Made by a program: the position numbers and the translations under genes
Notes under the pieces: model-generated
What the model saw: only the letters and a program-made list of their open reading frames with translations
Database searches by the model: none
What the model was told of the DNA's origin: nothing
DNA from: Branchiostoma belcheri
Taxonomy: Eukaryota; Chordata; Leptocardii; Amphioxiformes; Branchiostomatidae
Assembly (NCBI RefSeq): GCF_001625305.1
Contig: NW_017804243.1
Coordinates: 64,387 to 128,386 of the forward strand
Direction of reading: 5' to 3'
DNA length: 64,000 bases
Shown: piece after piece, positions 33,236 to 43,612 of the stretch
Layout: each line of letters begins with the position of its first letter
Numbering within the stretch: position 1 is the stretch's first letter

Positions 33236-34999
33236 GGGTTCGCACGCGAGACACTGCCGCATCACGCCTCGCTCCCCAGGCACCTAGCGCGGGCTAGAAC
33301 AAGGCAGTTCTATGGATGACATCACTTATTTCTACTCTTCCAGCAGAGGTTTAGGCTGTGGCTTATCTTTATAGTGTTTCATGCGTTTTTAATTGGCTTT
33401 TTTTATTGTTTACTGGTATTTTCACCGCGGCCAAACAGGTGGCAAATTCATTGATACTGTCTTCTAAATTTGATCCTGTCTTTCCAATTTGAAAGTTTCT
33501 GGCCAATTTGATACTGCCATGCCTATTTGATACTGTCTTGTCAATTTGATACTGTACAAATTTGTCACCAAAAGATCTACAGAGACTACAATAATTTCAC
33601 ATTTTTGTTAACTTATACCGTTATAGCTCAATTGCTTCTAAGTGAAACGTTAGAAAGAACAGGATCATTTGTGGTGCCCCAATGGTCGTATATTTGGAGT
33701 AAAGGATAAATGAGATGAGAGATTTTTCGTTTTGGGGCTCTAAGTGACGTCATCCATGAAACCAAGTTGGTGCGGCCTAAATGCCACCACGTTTGAAAAT
33801 GTGGAATCATGATTCAAGTCTCGCTAAATCTCGCGAGAGGTCCGGGTGCTCGCCGTGACTTGGTGACAGACACCTGTTCGAAGATTTCATTTTCAAATTT
33901 TTTTTTTTTTTACAAGAATCAAATTAAGCGGTCTTTTTTTACAAGCGCCATTCAGTTTATCATAATAAAGTGTAACTAACTGACAGGTCTAAAAGACCAT
34001 ATTGGTTTTGAGTGTGTTCTCAGTGAAATTTTGGATGATTCTGATATCTATGGATGGATATCGGATCAGATCAAAATGGCTATACTAGTGCCATAGTACA
34101 GAATGCAGAATTACTGCGGGCTGCAATGGTGTCTGCGGATCGAGGCTATAGAAGTGTGTGGGGGGGGGGGTGCATGAATTCTTCACACGGCGTCCAGCCG
34201 TGACCACGTCTCAGAACTTCCATCTATCACTATCAGATATCATGTTTGTTTGCAACAATATTCACATAAATCATATCTTACACTGCGTCTCCTTCGCACG
34301 GAGGAGCCGCCACGTACCTTAAGGCTCAATGACTTAAGTTAAAGCAGAAGTCTTTCTTAAACTTAAGGCAGAAGTCTTTCTTACACAAGACACGTGAAAA
34401 GCTCCTTGCAACACAACAGTCGTTTCACGGCCGTATTAAAGCCTGCGTCTGGTGGGGACGGTGAACTTGTGCGACGATCCCCTGGCTGCCTAGCAACAGG
34501 AGTTTCAAGCTTTCTACAGGTGGGACGTTTTTAAGATTCTTCTCAAGAAACTACGTAGTTACTTAAAGTGTCTTAAGTTTAAAGACCTGTCTTTGCAGTC
34601 TTGGGTGGTTTTAGCGCAAGGTAGGTAGACTTCCGTCTTGTCTCGCTGTGTCCGGTGTGATGTGTGCTGAGTGAGCTACTCCCAAAGTTCGCCGTCTCGT
34701 CTGACGGACACGTCAGTCATCTCGTCGCCTTGGCAACCTGCTCCCGTGGCGGGAAATGTGGATGCAGACGTCATCATCATGGCGGATGGTCCTTCAGGCA
34801 CGCAGCGCGGCTTCTGCTAGCACCAAGCGATTGTCTGTAGAAAATAATAAATAAATAAATCATAAATAATTTTTAAAATGATGTTTTCACTTCCGTTTTC
34901 CTCAATTCATTATTTCTATGTTCATTTATCAGAATGTCTAGACACATATAATGTGTAGTATAACGTAAACAAACGAAACACAAGGCAATCAGAGATGGC

Positions 35000-35185
35000 T
35001 AGCCTCCATAGCATGCCAAAAACTGGGGGTTTTGGGGGGTCTGCATAGTCTTTGGGATCTTTTATGTGCTGTTTTCTGATTGCATATAGATGAATAGCCG
35101 GCCTGGTTGAATTACCCACGTTTTTAATCAGAAAACAGCCGAAGACCACCAAACCCCCAGTCCTACAAGACTGCTACAGAGGCTA
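35000..35185 (-). mobile_element. MITE family C copy (minus)
   Basis: It starts AGCCTCCATAGCATGCC and ends GCTACAGAGGCT. The body has GGTTGAATTACCC and CAGAAAACAGCCGAAGACCA. Single arm, not amplified. Confidence 0.8.
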
Positions 35186-35593
35186 GAGATGGCAGACTTC
35201 ACCCCCCTTTACGCAGTAATATCTGTGATATATAACGAAACCTAATTATTTTACGTTAGTGGCCCCGCATACAAAAAATAGCAGCGCACTCAGCATACTA
35301 GTATACATGTATGGCAACGCCGTATTGTGTATACTTGTGTTGGCAATCGCGTACAACACACAACACACACAGACAGGCCCAAAACAATACTTCGCTCCCT
35401 TGGGCCAAAGTAACTACAACACTGTAAAATACAATTCAAAACATCAATATAACCGTCTACATGTATAAAACTGAATTGACAGAACCGCTGTGCGTTTTAA
35501 AATCGCCCCCACATTCTATTAAACCACAGCAAAAATGAAGCTATTGCGTTTGGACGTCACTTATTAATTCCCTCCATTGAAATTACAAACACA

Positions 35594-35695
35594 TACTCGT
35601 AGGAAATTTAAACTCTACTACTGGAGATATTTCCGTAATTTATCCAGTAGTAGAGATTGAATTTCCTATGAGTATTGTTTACCTGGATGTCTAAC
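35594..35695. repeat. 31-bp-arm hairpin with the same tail as the 27.8 kb palindrome
   Basis: Arms 35595-35625 and 35643-35673 pair with three mismatches (AGGAAATTTAAACTCTACTA against TAGTAGAGATTGAATTTCCT). TACCTGGATGTCTAAC follows at 35680-35695, exactly as after the 27791-27896 palindrome. Confidence 0.75.
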
Positions 35696-35923
35696 AAGCA
35701 CATAATTGCATAGAATATAAATTCTCTAAACATATGGATATATACAGGAAAGATAGCTCGATCTACTCTGTTCATTTTATAGTCCCTAGAAAATTCATTT
35801 GAAACGGCTCAAAAACAGTCACGTAACATCAGAGGAGGGTTCGGGTTCCGCCGATTGCACAACTCGGCATCGCGTGCGCGGAAATCAGGCCTGCAGATTT
35901 GCTGATAGACATTGCATCATTAA

Positions 35924-36728
35924 AGGAGTACTAACCTCCAGAAGGGGGTGCTATATTTCGACAGGCATTTATTTTTGGAAGTGAAAAATGCATATTATTT
36001 GACAGTATACAATTAAATGCCCATTTTGCGCGCAAGTCTTAAAACGCATCAAATCCAGGACAAACTCTCCAAATACCCTCAAAACTATCCCAGAATACAC
36101 CACGCTACCCCATTGGTGTCTATGTTTTAAACAAAAAGTTACGTTACAGACCTCATTTCGGGGGCGATAAGCAAAATTCGTACCGTTTTGTGTTCTTTGG
36201 TATCTTACCAACCATTGCCTTTCTTGATGTCCTTATCGCCCCTCAGTTATGCCGCAAATATTGACGATGAAAAAAACGGCGTAACCTAGTTATCCTTTCC
36301 ATAAGTGGCGTAATCTAATTATCTGTTCAAGTAATACTTACATGCAAATAAGTTGAGAAAATCAAAACACGCAGGATGAAACTGGCTCCCACTGTATTCG
36401 ACATCCTGATATTATGATAGCCAAGCCACAGGTCAAGCAAAGTAAAGCAAGTAAGTTCTCAATAATCAGCTTATCAGTGTTCTTGTCTCCTATCATTTTC
36501 GCCGAAAAATGTGTATGTTGACCTGAAGTGTATGAGTATTGCGTAAGCCAGAGTTCCCGGATGTATCGATTGTGGTTCAGCATGGGGGAAAATGATATTA
36601 ACATCACTTTACAAACATGCGCCGCGCAAGTCGTACAAGCAAAATTATGTAAAAAGTCGGCTAGTTATGTATTCATTGCAGCATGATGTATCAGAAAATA
36701 GCACTTCCTTCTGGAGGTTAGTACTCCT
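35924..36728. mobile_element. piggyBac-like non-autonomous element
   Basis: The termini AGGAGTACTAACCTCCAGAA and TTCTGGAGGTTAGTACTCCT are perfect inverted repeats, and TTAA flanks both sides (35920-35923 and 36729-36732). TTAA target use is the mark of piggyBac-type transposons. The 805-bp interior has two unrecognised minus-strand open frames of about 80 codons and no transposase. Confidence 0.75.
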
Positions 36729-36751
36729 TTAATTGCAACGCCGTGTTGGGG

Positions 36752-36970
36752 TAGCCTCGTTCGCAGACTTTTTGGCGGTCTATATTTGTTTTCTAGCCTC
36801 TACCAGGCTTCGAAAGCGGCTAGATAGAGTACAAATTAGCCAAATATACGGGTGCAGCAAATGTACTCCTAGTCCTATAGAGGACCAACTCCCCTAGCAT
36901 GCTATCCGTCGATTTGGCCAATTTCTACTCTTTCCGGCCCATATAGAAGAGTCTGCACAAGAGGCTAGTC
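36752..36970. mobile_element. MITE family A copy beside a TAGCCTCG-TCGCAGACTTTT end
   Basis: 36795-36968 has CCTCTACCAGGCTTCGAAAG, CCAACTCCCCTAGCATGC and GGCCAATTTCTACTCTTTCC. The left neighbour GTAGCCTCGTTCGCAGACTT is an end type repeated near 32565, 41025-41062 (inverted) and 43712. Confidence 0.6.
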
Positions 36971-37019
36971 TTAGTCTGCACCAGACGGCTTTGCAGCAGG
37001 CTGGCTAAATACTAGTACA

Positions 37020-37200
37020 ATGTAGTAGAAATCGGCCTAAAAAGAATATGGCTGGCCATGGGGAGTTAGCCGGCCATAGAGGGTCCAGTTTGCCTGCATA
37101 GAAATAGAAATCATAAGAAATCTATGCAGGCAAACTGGACCCTCTACGGTCGACTAACTCCCCTGGCCAGCTACATTCTTTTAGGCCGATTTCTACTACT
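37020..37200. repeat. Long hairpin element, arms about 80 bp
   Basis: TAGTAGAAATCGGCCTAAAA and GTCCAGTTTGCCTGCATAG on the left are mirrored by CTATGCAGGCAAACTGGAC and TTTTAGGCCGATTTCTACTA on the right, around an 18-bp A-rich loop. It shares AATCGGCC and CTAACTCCCCTGGCC motifs with family A. Confidence 0.8.
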
Positions 37201-37378
37201 CTCCAAGCAGAGGTTTGGGTTTTTGGGGTATTTTTTAACGTGTTTTTTAGGCTTTTTTTTATCAGGGTTTCTTTTTTTGCACTGGAATTTTTTTCACCAA
37301 AAAGAAAAGAAACCCCGATAAAAAGCCTAAAAACACGCCAAAAATAACCCAAAACCCAAACCTCTGCTTGGAGAGTAG
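37196..37378. mobile_element. MITE family D copy (CTCCAAGCAGAGGTTTGGG ends)
   Basis: Left CTCCAAGCAGAGGTTTGGGT and right ACCCAAACCTCTGCTTGGAG are perfect inverted ends. The inner arms (AGGCTTTTTTTTATC, GATAAAAAGCCTAAAAACAC) continue the pairing, so the whole 183 bp folds on itself. Further copies lie at 55983-56250 and 56498-56643, with partial ones near 27575 and 33340. Confidence 0.85.
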
Positions 37379-37842
37379 ATTTCTACTACTAGTATTTATT
37401 TCGCCTGCAAAGGAGTCTGGTGGAGACTACCAGAATGTGTTGTTTTTCTCGCGCGGAGAAACGCGGCGCATCAGACATGCTAATGTACAAGGTGAGGGGG
37501 CGGGGCTGGTGGGGTGATTATTACTTTCGCATAGAAGGTTAGATTGTTGTTTGTTTGGGTGTATGTATGTATGTACAGGGCTCGAAATCCATTTTTGGTG
37601 CACTGGTGCACCCAACCTAAAAAAATTGGGTGCACAGAAAAGTTTTTGGTTGCACCATATAAGATAAAATAAGTAGAATGTCATCAAAAACTACAATTAT
37701 GTTTCATTTCAAGAAAAGTACTATAACAATGATTGTATTATTTTTTTCTGACACTTACATGTTAAGAATATACTTATACATTTAACATATTTACATACAT
37801 TGGACCTAAGCAAAATATTTGGTGCACCCACAGAAACAAATT

Positions 37843-40004
37843 GGCCATGTTGATTTGATTATATGGATGACATCCTCTCGGAAATCCAAACCCAATGCGA
37901 GCGTGGGAATAAGAAAAGTTTGTCAAAAAAAGTTGCCTTCAGCATGAAATATCTTATTGGCATGGTGAATAATAGACTCTTCATTTTCATTGCTTCACAT
38001 TTTCTTCTTGTCCTTCTCAGTTGGTGTAAGGCGTCCCACGGTGCCAATTTACTGACTTTTCAGGTCCTTTCGGAAAAATGCCATAACTCAGCCGTAGCTG
38101 GTCAGAAATGGTTCAAACTTGGGGGAAAGGCAAAATACAACTTGTTGAGTGTTGAAATATTACTTTCATGTTGTTATATTTCTTATATTTGCATATTTCT
38201 ATGTCTGATATGATGCATAATTCTTAAACAGAAAACGTAAATCGAGGAACTATAGCCAACATCATAGACAGACGCTTTTTGGAGAGTACATTCTTACATC
38301 CGTCACCATTTAGAAACTGTTTTGATATATTTGAAATATTATTCCTGCTTTTTATGAAATATATTTTTGTCCATTTCAATGCCATAATTTTAGGGTAACC
38401 CTAACTTCCTTGACCTATATCAAAAGACAGTTTATGATAAGCAAAAGGATCTAAACAGGTTTGGGTAGTTCAGGACATTACCAATCATTTTACTTTGAAT
38501 CTGACGTTCCCTGGGCATGGCTATAGTTCCTCAAAACGCTTCAAAGTTAAGATTATGAATCTTTACCTTCTTAGCAAATTCTAGCTGTCAATCACGTCCG
38601 TAGGCCAATTAGTCGTGTATTTAGCACCTCTATGAGACGTAATTATCTGTAATTTGCCCTTGCCACAAGACAAAAGGTTGGCTGTCTTTTGTTATGCGCA
38701 GTAATTGTTCACTACAGCTCGGCCCAGCTTTCCTTTTTTTCAATATAGGTCTTGAAAGAAAATGTTTTACAGACAGTAACAAATTGACAACAATTGAATG
38801 AAAGGTTTATACGGCTCATAGCCTGGGTGCCAGACTGTTACCACGGCTGCTATGTAGGCTACCTTCTCAATCCAGGGGACAGCATTTCCCTTCCGAAAGT
38901 TTTTTCACAGGGTCTAACCAAGGAGGTTAAATATAAACTCCTTGGTCTAACCAAACTCCATGGTCTCTTGGTATATCATGTCTCCTTGGTCTAACCGACT
39001 CTAATAACGGCCTAGCATGTGTATTGAGGCTCGGAACTGTCTGGCATATAGTCTGAACGGGTCAATACTGGATGAATTTGCAGAGATTAGCTTTACCGGA
39101 AATAGTTGGGGCTATTAAACCTTTTCCGAGATGTTCCAAACAATTTCTAATAACGTACTGTCCACACCCTAATGTTTTAGATACTAAACTGGCACAGCCG
39201 AACACTATAGCCGACCTTGCTCCCGACTCTTAACCAAGGAGGTTATATCACCATCATGATGGTTGGGTGAGCTCGGGAGGCCATGTTTATCTGTTAGTGT
39301 TACAGGGAATCACTGTGGCCCATTCTCCTTGTCAGTTATCCGCATTTTTTTATGGGTTCTAATATTCGTGGCATTTCCTAAAGGGGCCCTTTGTAGGTCA
39401 TGCTGGAGGTAACTTACATATATCATCAGGTTGTTTGGGGGCCAGATTCAAATCAGAATAAATTTGTTGTAACTTACAGCAAGAGCTTCAAATAGAACTT
39501 GTTGATCATTGCTTACAGATGTTTTGTCTGTGTTACTAGTATTTATGCAAGCCTGACATCCGTTCTGCTCTTGATCAGCCAATTGGAAACAAAAGAGGGG
39601 CACCAATTAACTCCACAGGATGGAATTAGCGCGCAAATCAAATGTAAAACGGCAGGCGGGGCAGAGGCACTGGGTTATCACTCAAACTGTTGCATATGTA
39701 CAAGCTTCAAGACTGCATTTGGCTCATTACAATATTCAAGTAGGTCATTATAATATTAAATGAGATCTTTGCTGTGGTCAACCGTGGGACGCCTTACACC
39801 AACTGAGTTTGGAATGGATTTTGGTATTCTGTCACACACACAAGTATCGTTCTCCAATGTTTGTTTTAATAATTTACGGCATATGTTTGCTCATTTTGTA
39901 GCTGTTTTGTACGATTTACAGTATGGTCGAAAACTTTTTTTTTTGAAACGGACGAAAATTCATGCGCGCTTAGATGTCATTCATATAATCAAATCAACAT
40001 GGCC
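37843..40004. mobile_element. 2.16-kb element with long inverted ends, no transposase
   Basis: The left GGCCATGTTGATTTGATTAT is mirrored by ATAATCAAATCAACATGGCC at the right end. Inner arms match again (TTGGTGTAAGGCGTCCCACG at 38021, CGTGGGACGCCTTACACCAA at 39782). Interior open frames (for example 37863-38213 plus) show no domain I recognise. The ends share the GGCC...ATGGATGACATCC pattern of the 8491-8952 element. Confidence 0.75.
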
Positions 40005-40261
40005 TCAGAGCCACGTCACCCTTTCTGTGACATGTTACGACTTGCCCGTTGCGCAAACGTTGGCTTCCGTCCAACCATTGTTTGCTCCAGCCAAACAAAA
40101 ACACAACTTCATAATATTTTGTTTTCGAGGGGACTTTCCCGGGCCTGCAAGCAATGGCAAAAATAATCGGCTTGGCTCAGCAATTAAACGCCGTTACGCA
40201 ACCTGTGGTTATTTTTCTGTGATCTGTGAAACCCCCGACGTTTACGTAATGCCCCGCTATT

Positions 40262-40463
40262 TTAGTAGTCTCTACCAGACTAACTACGCTGGCTTAATAT
40301 AGGAGAATATTTGCCAGGGGAGTTTGGCCGCCTTGTAGGTTTGACTGGCTTCGGAGGGAAAGAAACTACCTCCTCGCGGCCGGACTCGCCTGGCCAATTC
40401 TACTCTTTTTTTGCCGAATTTTACGATCCGTATTCCCGTAGAAAGGCCTGGTGGGGGCTACTA
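40262..40463 (+). mobile_element. MITE family B copy
   Basis: It contains AGTCTCTACCAGACTAACTA, GTTTGGCCGCCTTGTAGGTT and GTAGAAAGGCCTGGTGGGGG. Inverted partner of 27987-28184. Confidence 0.8.
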
Positions 40464-40583
40464 TTGTAGCATCTTTGATCACGCGCGAAATCACCGCGAC
40501 TGGACCAAATACCCGTTTATTGATTCTAACTGACAGACGGGCAAGCAATCCGTGACACGGATTCTAAACGGCGGGAAGCGGCT

Positions 40584-40978
40584 AGCCTCCGTAGCAGGCT
40601 TATAGAACTGGGGGTTTGGTGGTCTTCGGCTGTTTTCTGATGAGCGCAGTTCTAAAAACGGGGGTAATTCAACCAGGCCGGCTATGTTGTCTATATGCAA
40701 TCAGAAAATAGCACATAAAAACACCATGAAGATCCCCAAAACCCCCAGTTTTTGGCATGCTATGGAGGCTAGGCTAGTATCTACCAGGCTTCAGAGGCGG
40801 CTGCAAAGAGTAGAAATTGGCCAAATAGAGAGATAACATGCCAGGGGAGTTTGTCCGCTAGAGAGTACATTTTGCCGCACAATGTACCCTTTCTGGCCGG
40901 CTAACTCCCCTTTATTTTGCAATTGGCCAATTTCTACTATTTTTCCAACGACCAGTGGTGCCTGGTATAGGCTAGCCT
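40584..40978. mobile_element. MITE family C copy followed directly by a family A copy
   Basis: 40584-40771 is family C in plus orientation (AGCCTCCGTAGCAGGCTTAT to TATGGAGGCT). 40772-40978 is family A (ATCTACCAGGCTTCAGAGGC to TGCCTGGTATAGGCTA). They abut with only AGGCTAG between them. Confidence 0.8.
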
Positions 40979-43188
40979 AGATCAACAGTATAAAGAAACG
41001 GCTGCTCTAGCCGCTCGTAGAAAAACAAGGTTGCTCCCCTAGAAGTCTGCAAACGAGGCTATTCTAGTATACATAAAAAAAGATGCGGGCACAAGGATAA
41101 AGCGATATGCGCGGTTCCCGTCGTTAAAGATTTCCCTCAAAATATTCCAACAAGGATGAAAAACCCGCTTGTAGAATATTCCAGACACTAATACAAGATG
41201 CTGTGCTAGATCTGTACCTTATAGAACACCGTAGACATGTTATGCGTGGTAAAAAAAATGTATGCATCAGTGGTGTTATTTAGGAAAGGATGTCATATTG
41301 CGGTCACGAAAATCATATCTAACATTGAACTTCATTGAAGCACCAGGAAAAAAATAGCAAATATGTCAAGAATTTGTGTCAACCCGGCACTGTAGTTATA
41401 TTTTTAGGTGAAAAAACGACAAGAACAAGCTACGGCGTGGATTTGAATGGCGGCCGTTCTAGTTGATGAGGAAGGAAAATGGCGGGAAAATTAGCCCGCG
41501 CGCACGGCATGGCAAGAGGAAAAGGGGGCGGTACCGTTATAGCGGCCGCGTCGCGCCGTCAGCCTGCGGCGTATTCAACTCTCCTCTGTTCCACAGAAAG
41601 TCGGCTGATTTTCTTTCTTGTGTTTGTGATATACAAAATTTCTTAAAATTACTACTTTTTTTTCCAGCGATCCACGGTGCCACCAGATTAATTTTGGTTA
41701 GTAGAGAAATAGAAGAAATTGACCAAATAGGGAGAATACTAGTAATCTGATTTGTAAAGCAGCTATGGCGGCCGGAAAACTACCTTTTGCCTAGTACGAT
41801 TCTCATGTACATGATTCAATCAATTTCGACCATTTTTTTCAGCACGCAAAGGAGAAGAACTGTAGGGGTTAGATATGTTTTTCGTGCTGTTTTAGGAGGT
41901 TTCATTCCGTATGCCCCCCCCCCACACACACACACGCGCACACACACGCACACAACCAGTGGTAAACATGCGCAGGAATTTTCGCCCGAACGGCAGCGAA
42001 ATCCTGAACGGCAGCGAAATACTACTGGGAATTTTCAGCGTAACGGCCGGCATTTTTCCACTGATGTTTTGTTTTTATTTCTGATCAGTTTCCGAGGAAG
42101 GTTCTTTTGCATAATTCCGATACATCAGTGGGATTTTTATGAGCAAAAAATTGGATTTGAGGCCGCAAAAAAATTGTTTTTACAAAAAAACTCCCAATCA
42201 CGGGTTGATTTAAAAATAGCAATTCGTCATCGACTTTGTGTGGGTGTTATCTGGGTCTTAGTCACTCACACAATCACTGCTCGCGTGCCAAGCGAACTTC
42301 GGCCGGCCTTGTTCAAACCCACACGCGCGATTGTTCCGCAATGTCGTTACAAAAACCTTTAATTTTCCCTGCACGCAACGCAAGACTGAGCTAGCTCATA
42401 GTGCGCCGACAACGACCTAAAAAACAAAACAACAACAACAACGGCCACACAACCGCTTTAGAAACGTAACAGACACTAAAATTAGGTTAATTTCTTAAGA
42501 AAAGTAGGGCTTAAGTCTTCCATACCGCGGTGTTACGAAGGTTATGCGGTTCGTGGCGGTAGTTAAGCTGTGATCACCATAAAAACAACCCGGGTAACGC
42601 ACGGCGCGTCTCGGCCAATAGCCAACGGTATGCCTCCGTCAGTACGGGGTGATGTCATCCAGCCGACCCCTGCACAACATTGCAGCAACCTCGAGCTCGC
42701 TTCTTCAACTTCTGCTTTTCTTTCTTTTTCCTGCAAGGCTCAGCGCTTTTTTTCTGTGCGAGCTTGGTGCAATGCCAAGACAAACTGCGTTGCAAAAACA
42801 AACCGAGAAGCGTTCAGATTTAGCTCGTGCGGGGTACGTAAAAAAAACCCGGCTTGCATAATGAGGTCGCGTCATTTTCCCGCGCTAGGCTCTAGCTATC
42901 AGACGACAGCGCCGTCAAAAAAACATGCCCGAGCTCAATACTATAGCTACGCATTACCTTTAACCGCATTTTCTTGCCAATTCTCCCTCTGAAAACGTAT
43001 ACAAAGTGTAGAAAATATGTAATAATTGAAGGTACGTGGCTGATTTTGCGTGTTATTTGCCGAATCGATCACGCAAATACGAGAAGTCGGTTTCGCGTAA
43101 GCCAACCGCACGAGCAGCTAGAGAAAATGGCTGACGTAACAAGAAGAAAAAAAGGAAAACATCTCATTTTTTTTAAAATTTCTCTTAC

Positions 43189-43215
43189 CTGGACGTTGTC
43201 TTCTTGCTTGCACAG
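43189..43215 (-). promoter_or_regulatory. Consensus splice donor 27 nt after the BH3-only stop
   Basis: On the minus strand the 27 nt after the stop end in CCAG|GTAAGAG, a strong donor, with the intron starting at 43188. An intron in the 3' UTR this close to the stop would not be expected to trigger nonsense-mediated decay. As I recall, human HRK also has its whole coding region in exon 1. The partner acceptor, at lower coordinates, was not identified. Confidence 0.5.
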
Positions 43216-43461
43216 CTATCGGCGCATGAGGTAAAGCATCACCCCCAGGTGCCAGGCTAAGAGAACGGCGTTGGGCCACGGCCGCCGGCGGGTCGCTTCC
43301 CCGTCCCGTGCCGCCGAAACCTCCACCGGGACCCCGCGGCGCTCTCGGTGGGGGAAGGCGAGCTTCTTCCCGAAGAACTCCTGCTCGAAGCTGTCGCCGA
43401 TTTCCGCTAGCCTCTGCGCGACGATTTGCACGTCCGTCGGGTCTGTGCCGCTACCGCTCAT
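43216..43461 (-). CDS. BH3-only, HRK-like pro-apoptotic protein candidate
   Basis: An 81-residue open frame, first ATG at 43459-43461 and TAG at 43216-43218. Residues 11-29 (VQIVAQRLAEIGDSFEQEF) fit the BH3 pattern: h1 V14, h2 L18, h3 I21, the invariant G22-D23 and h4 F25. Residues 63-79 (PNAVLLAWHLGVMLYLM) are hydrophobic, follow a basic-rich stretch and end in RR-stop, as in tail-anchored outer mitochondrial membrane proteins. BH3-only proteins bind the groove of BCL2-type survival factors and promote apoptosis. Length and layout match vertebrate HRK (about 90 residues, BH3 plus C-terminal anchor); the BH3 itself also resembles BIM. It lies between RNFT(+) and FBXW8(+) in reverse orientation, as HRK does. 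The exon is GC-rich in an AT-rich setting and has promoter-like sequence upstream. The plus-strand frame over the same DNA is a shadow. Not proven: expression and any 3' UTR exon. Confidence 0.8.
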   Translation of the reverse strand: MSGSGTDPTDVQIVAQRLAEIGDSFEQEFFGKKLAFPHRERRGVPVEVSAARDGEATRRRPWPNAVLLAWHLGVMLYLMRR

Positions 43462-43544
43462 GTTGGGTCCCCATGCCCCGCTTCTAACTAAAGCCGAGGC
43501 AGAACCGGGTATGACTGTTCGTGCGCTCCGATTCAGACGTGTTT

Positions 43545-43612
43545 TTTTTCCCGCGAGCTAGCTGGCGCGATCTGACAGGTGGCGGGAACTGTGCAGGTAA
43601 GATATATATACC
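43545..43612 (-). promoter_or_regulatory. Core promoter of the BH3-only gene: TATA box and two E2F-like sites
   Basis: On the minus strand TATATATAT (43602-43610) lies about 140 bp before the ATG. GGCGGGAA at 43581-43588 (TTCCCGCC on the minus strand) and TTTCCCGCG at 43547-43555 fit the E2F consensus TTTSSCGC. HRK and BIM are reported E2F1 targets in mammals; that this gene is so controlled is inference. E-box-like CAGGTG also occurs at 43576. Confidence 0.5.

Larger units (their letters stand above)
19691..43188. other. Gene-poor interval between RNFT and the BH3-only gene
   Basis: I find no convincing exon here. The named repeats and elements are listed separately. Between them lie AT-rich sequence, GC-richer patches (about 20500-21300, 28500-29300, 32100-33300, 34400-34820, 41400-41600, 42540-42950) and an RFX-like site GCTGCCTAGCAAC at 34485-34497. 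Short open frames in the GC-rich patches show no domain. Confidence 0.5.

Noticed and set aside
37863..38213. 116-residue frame as a transposase or membrane protein
   Set aside because: It starts inside the terminal repeat of the 2.16-kb element; hydrophobic runs reflect AT-rich codons and no catalytic motif is visible.
43271..43561. 96-residue plus-strand frame over the BH3-only gene
   Set aside because: Opposite-strand shadow in GC-rich DNA. The minus frame has the BH3 motif, tail anchor and promoter-like sequence; this one has no domain.
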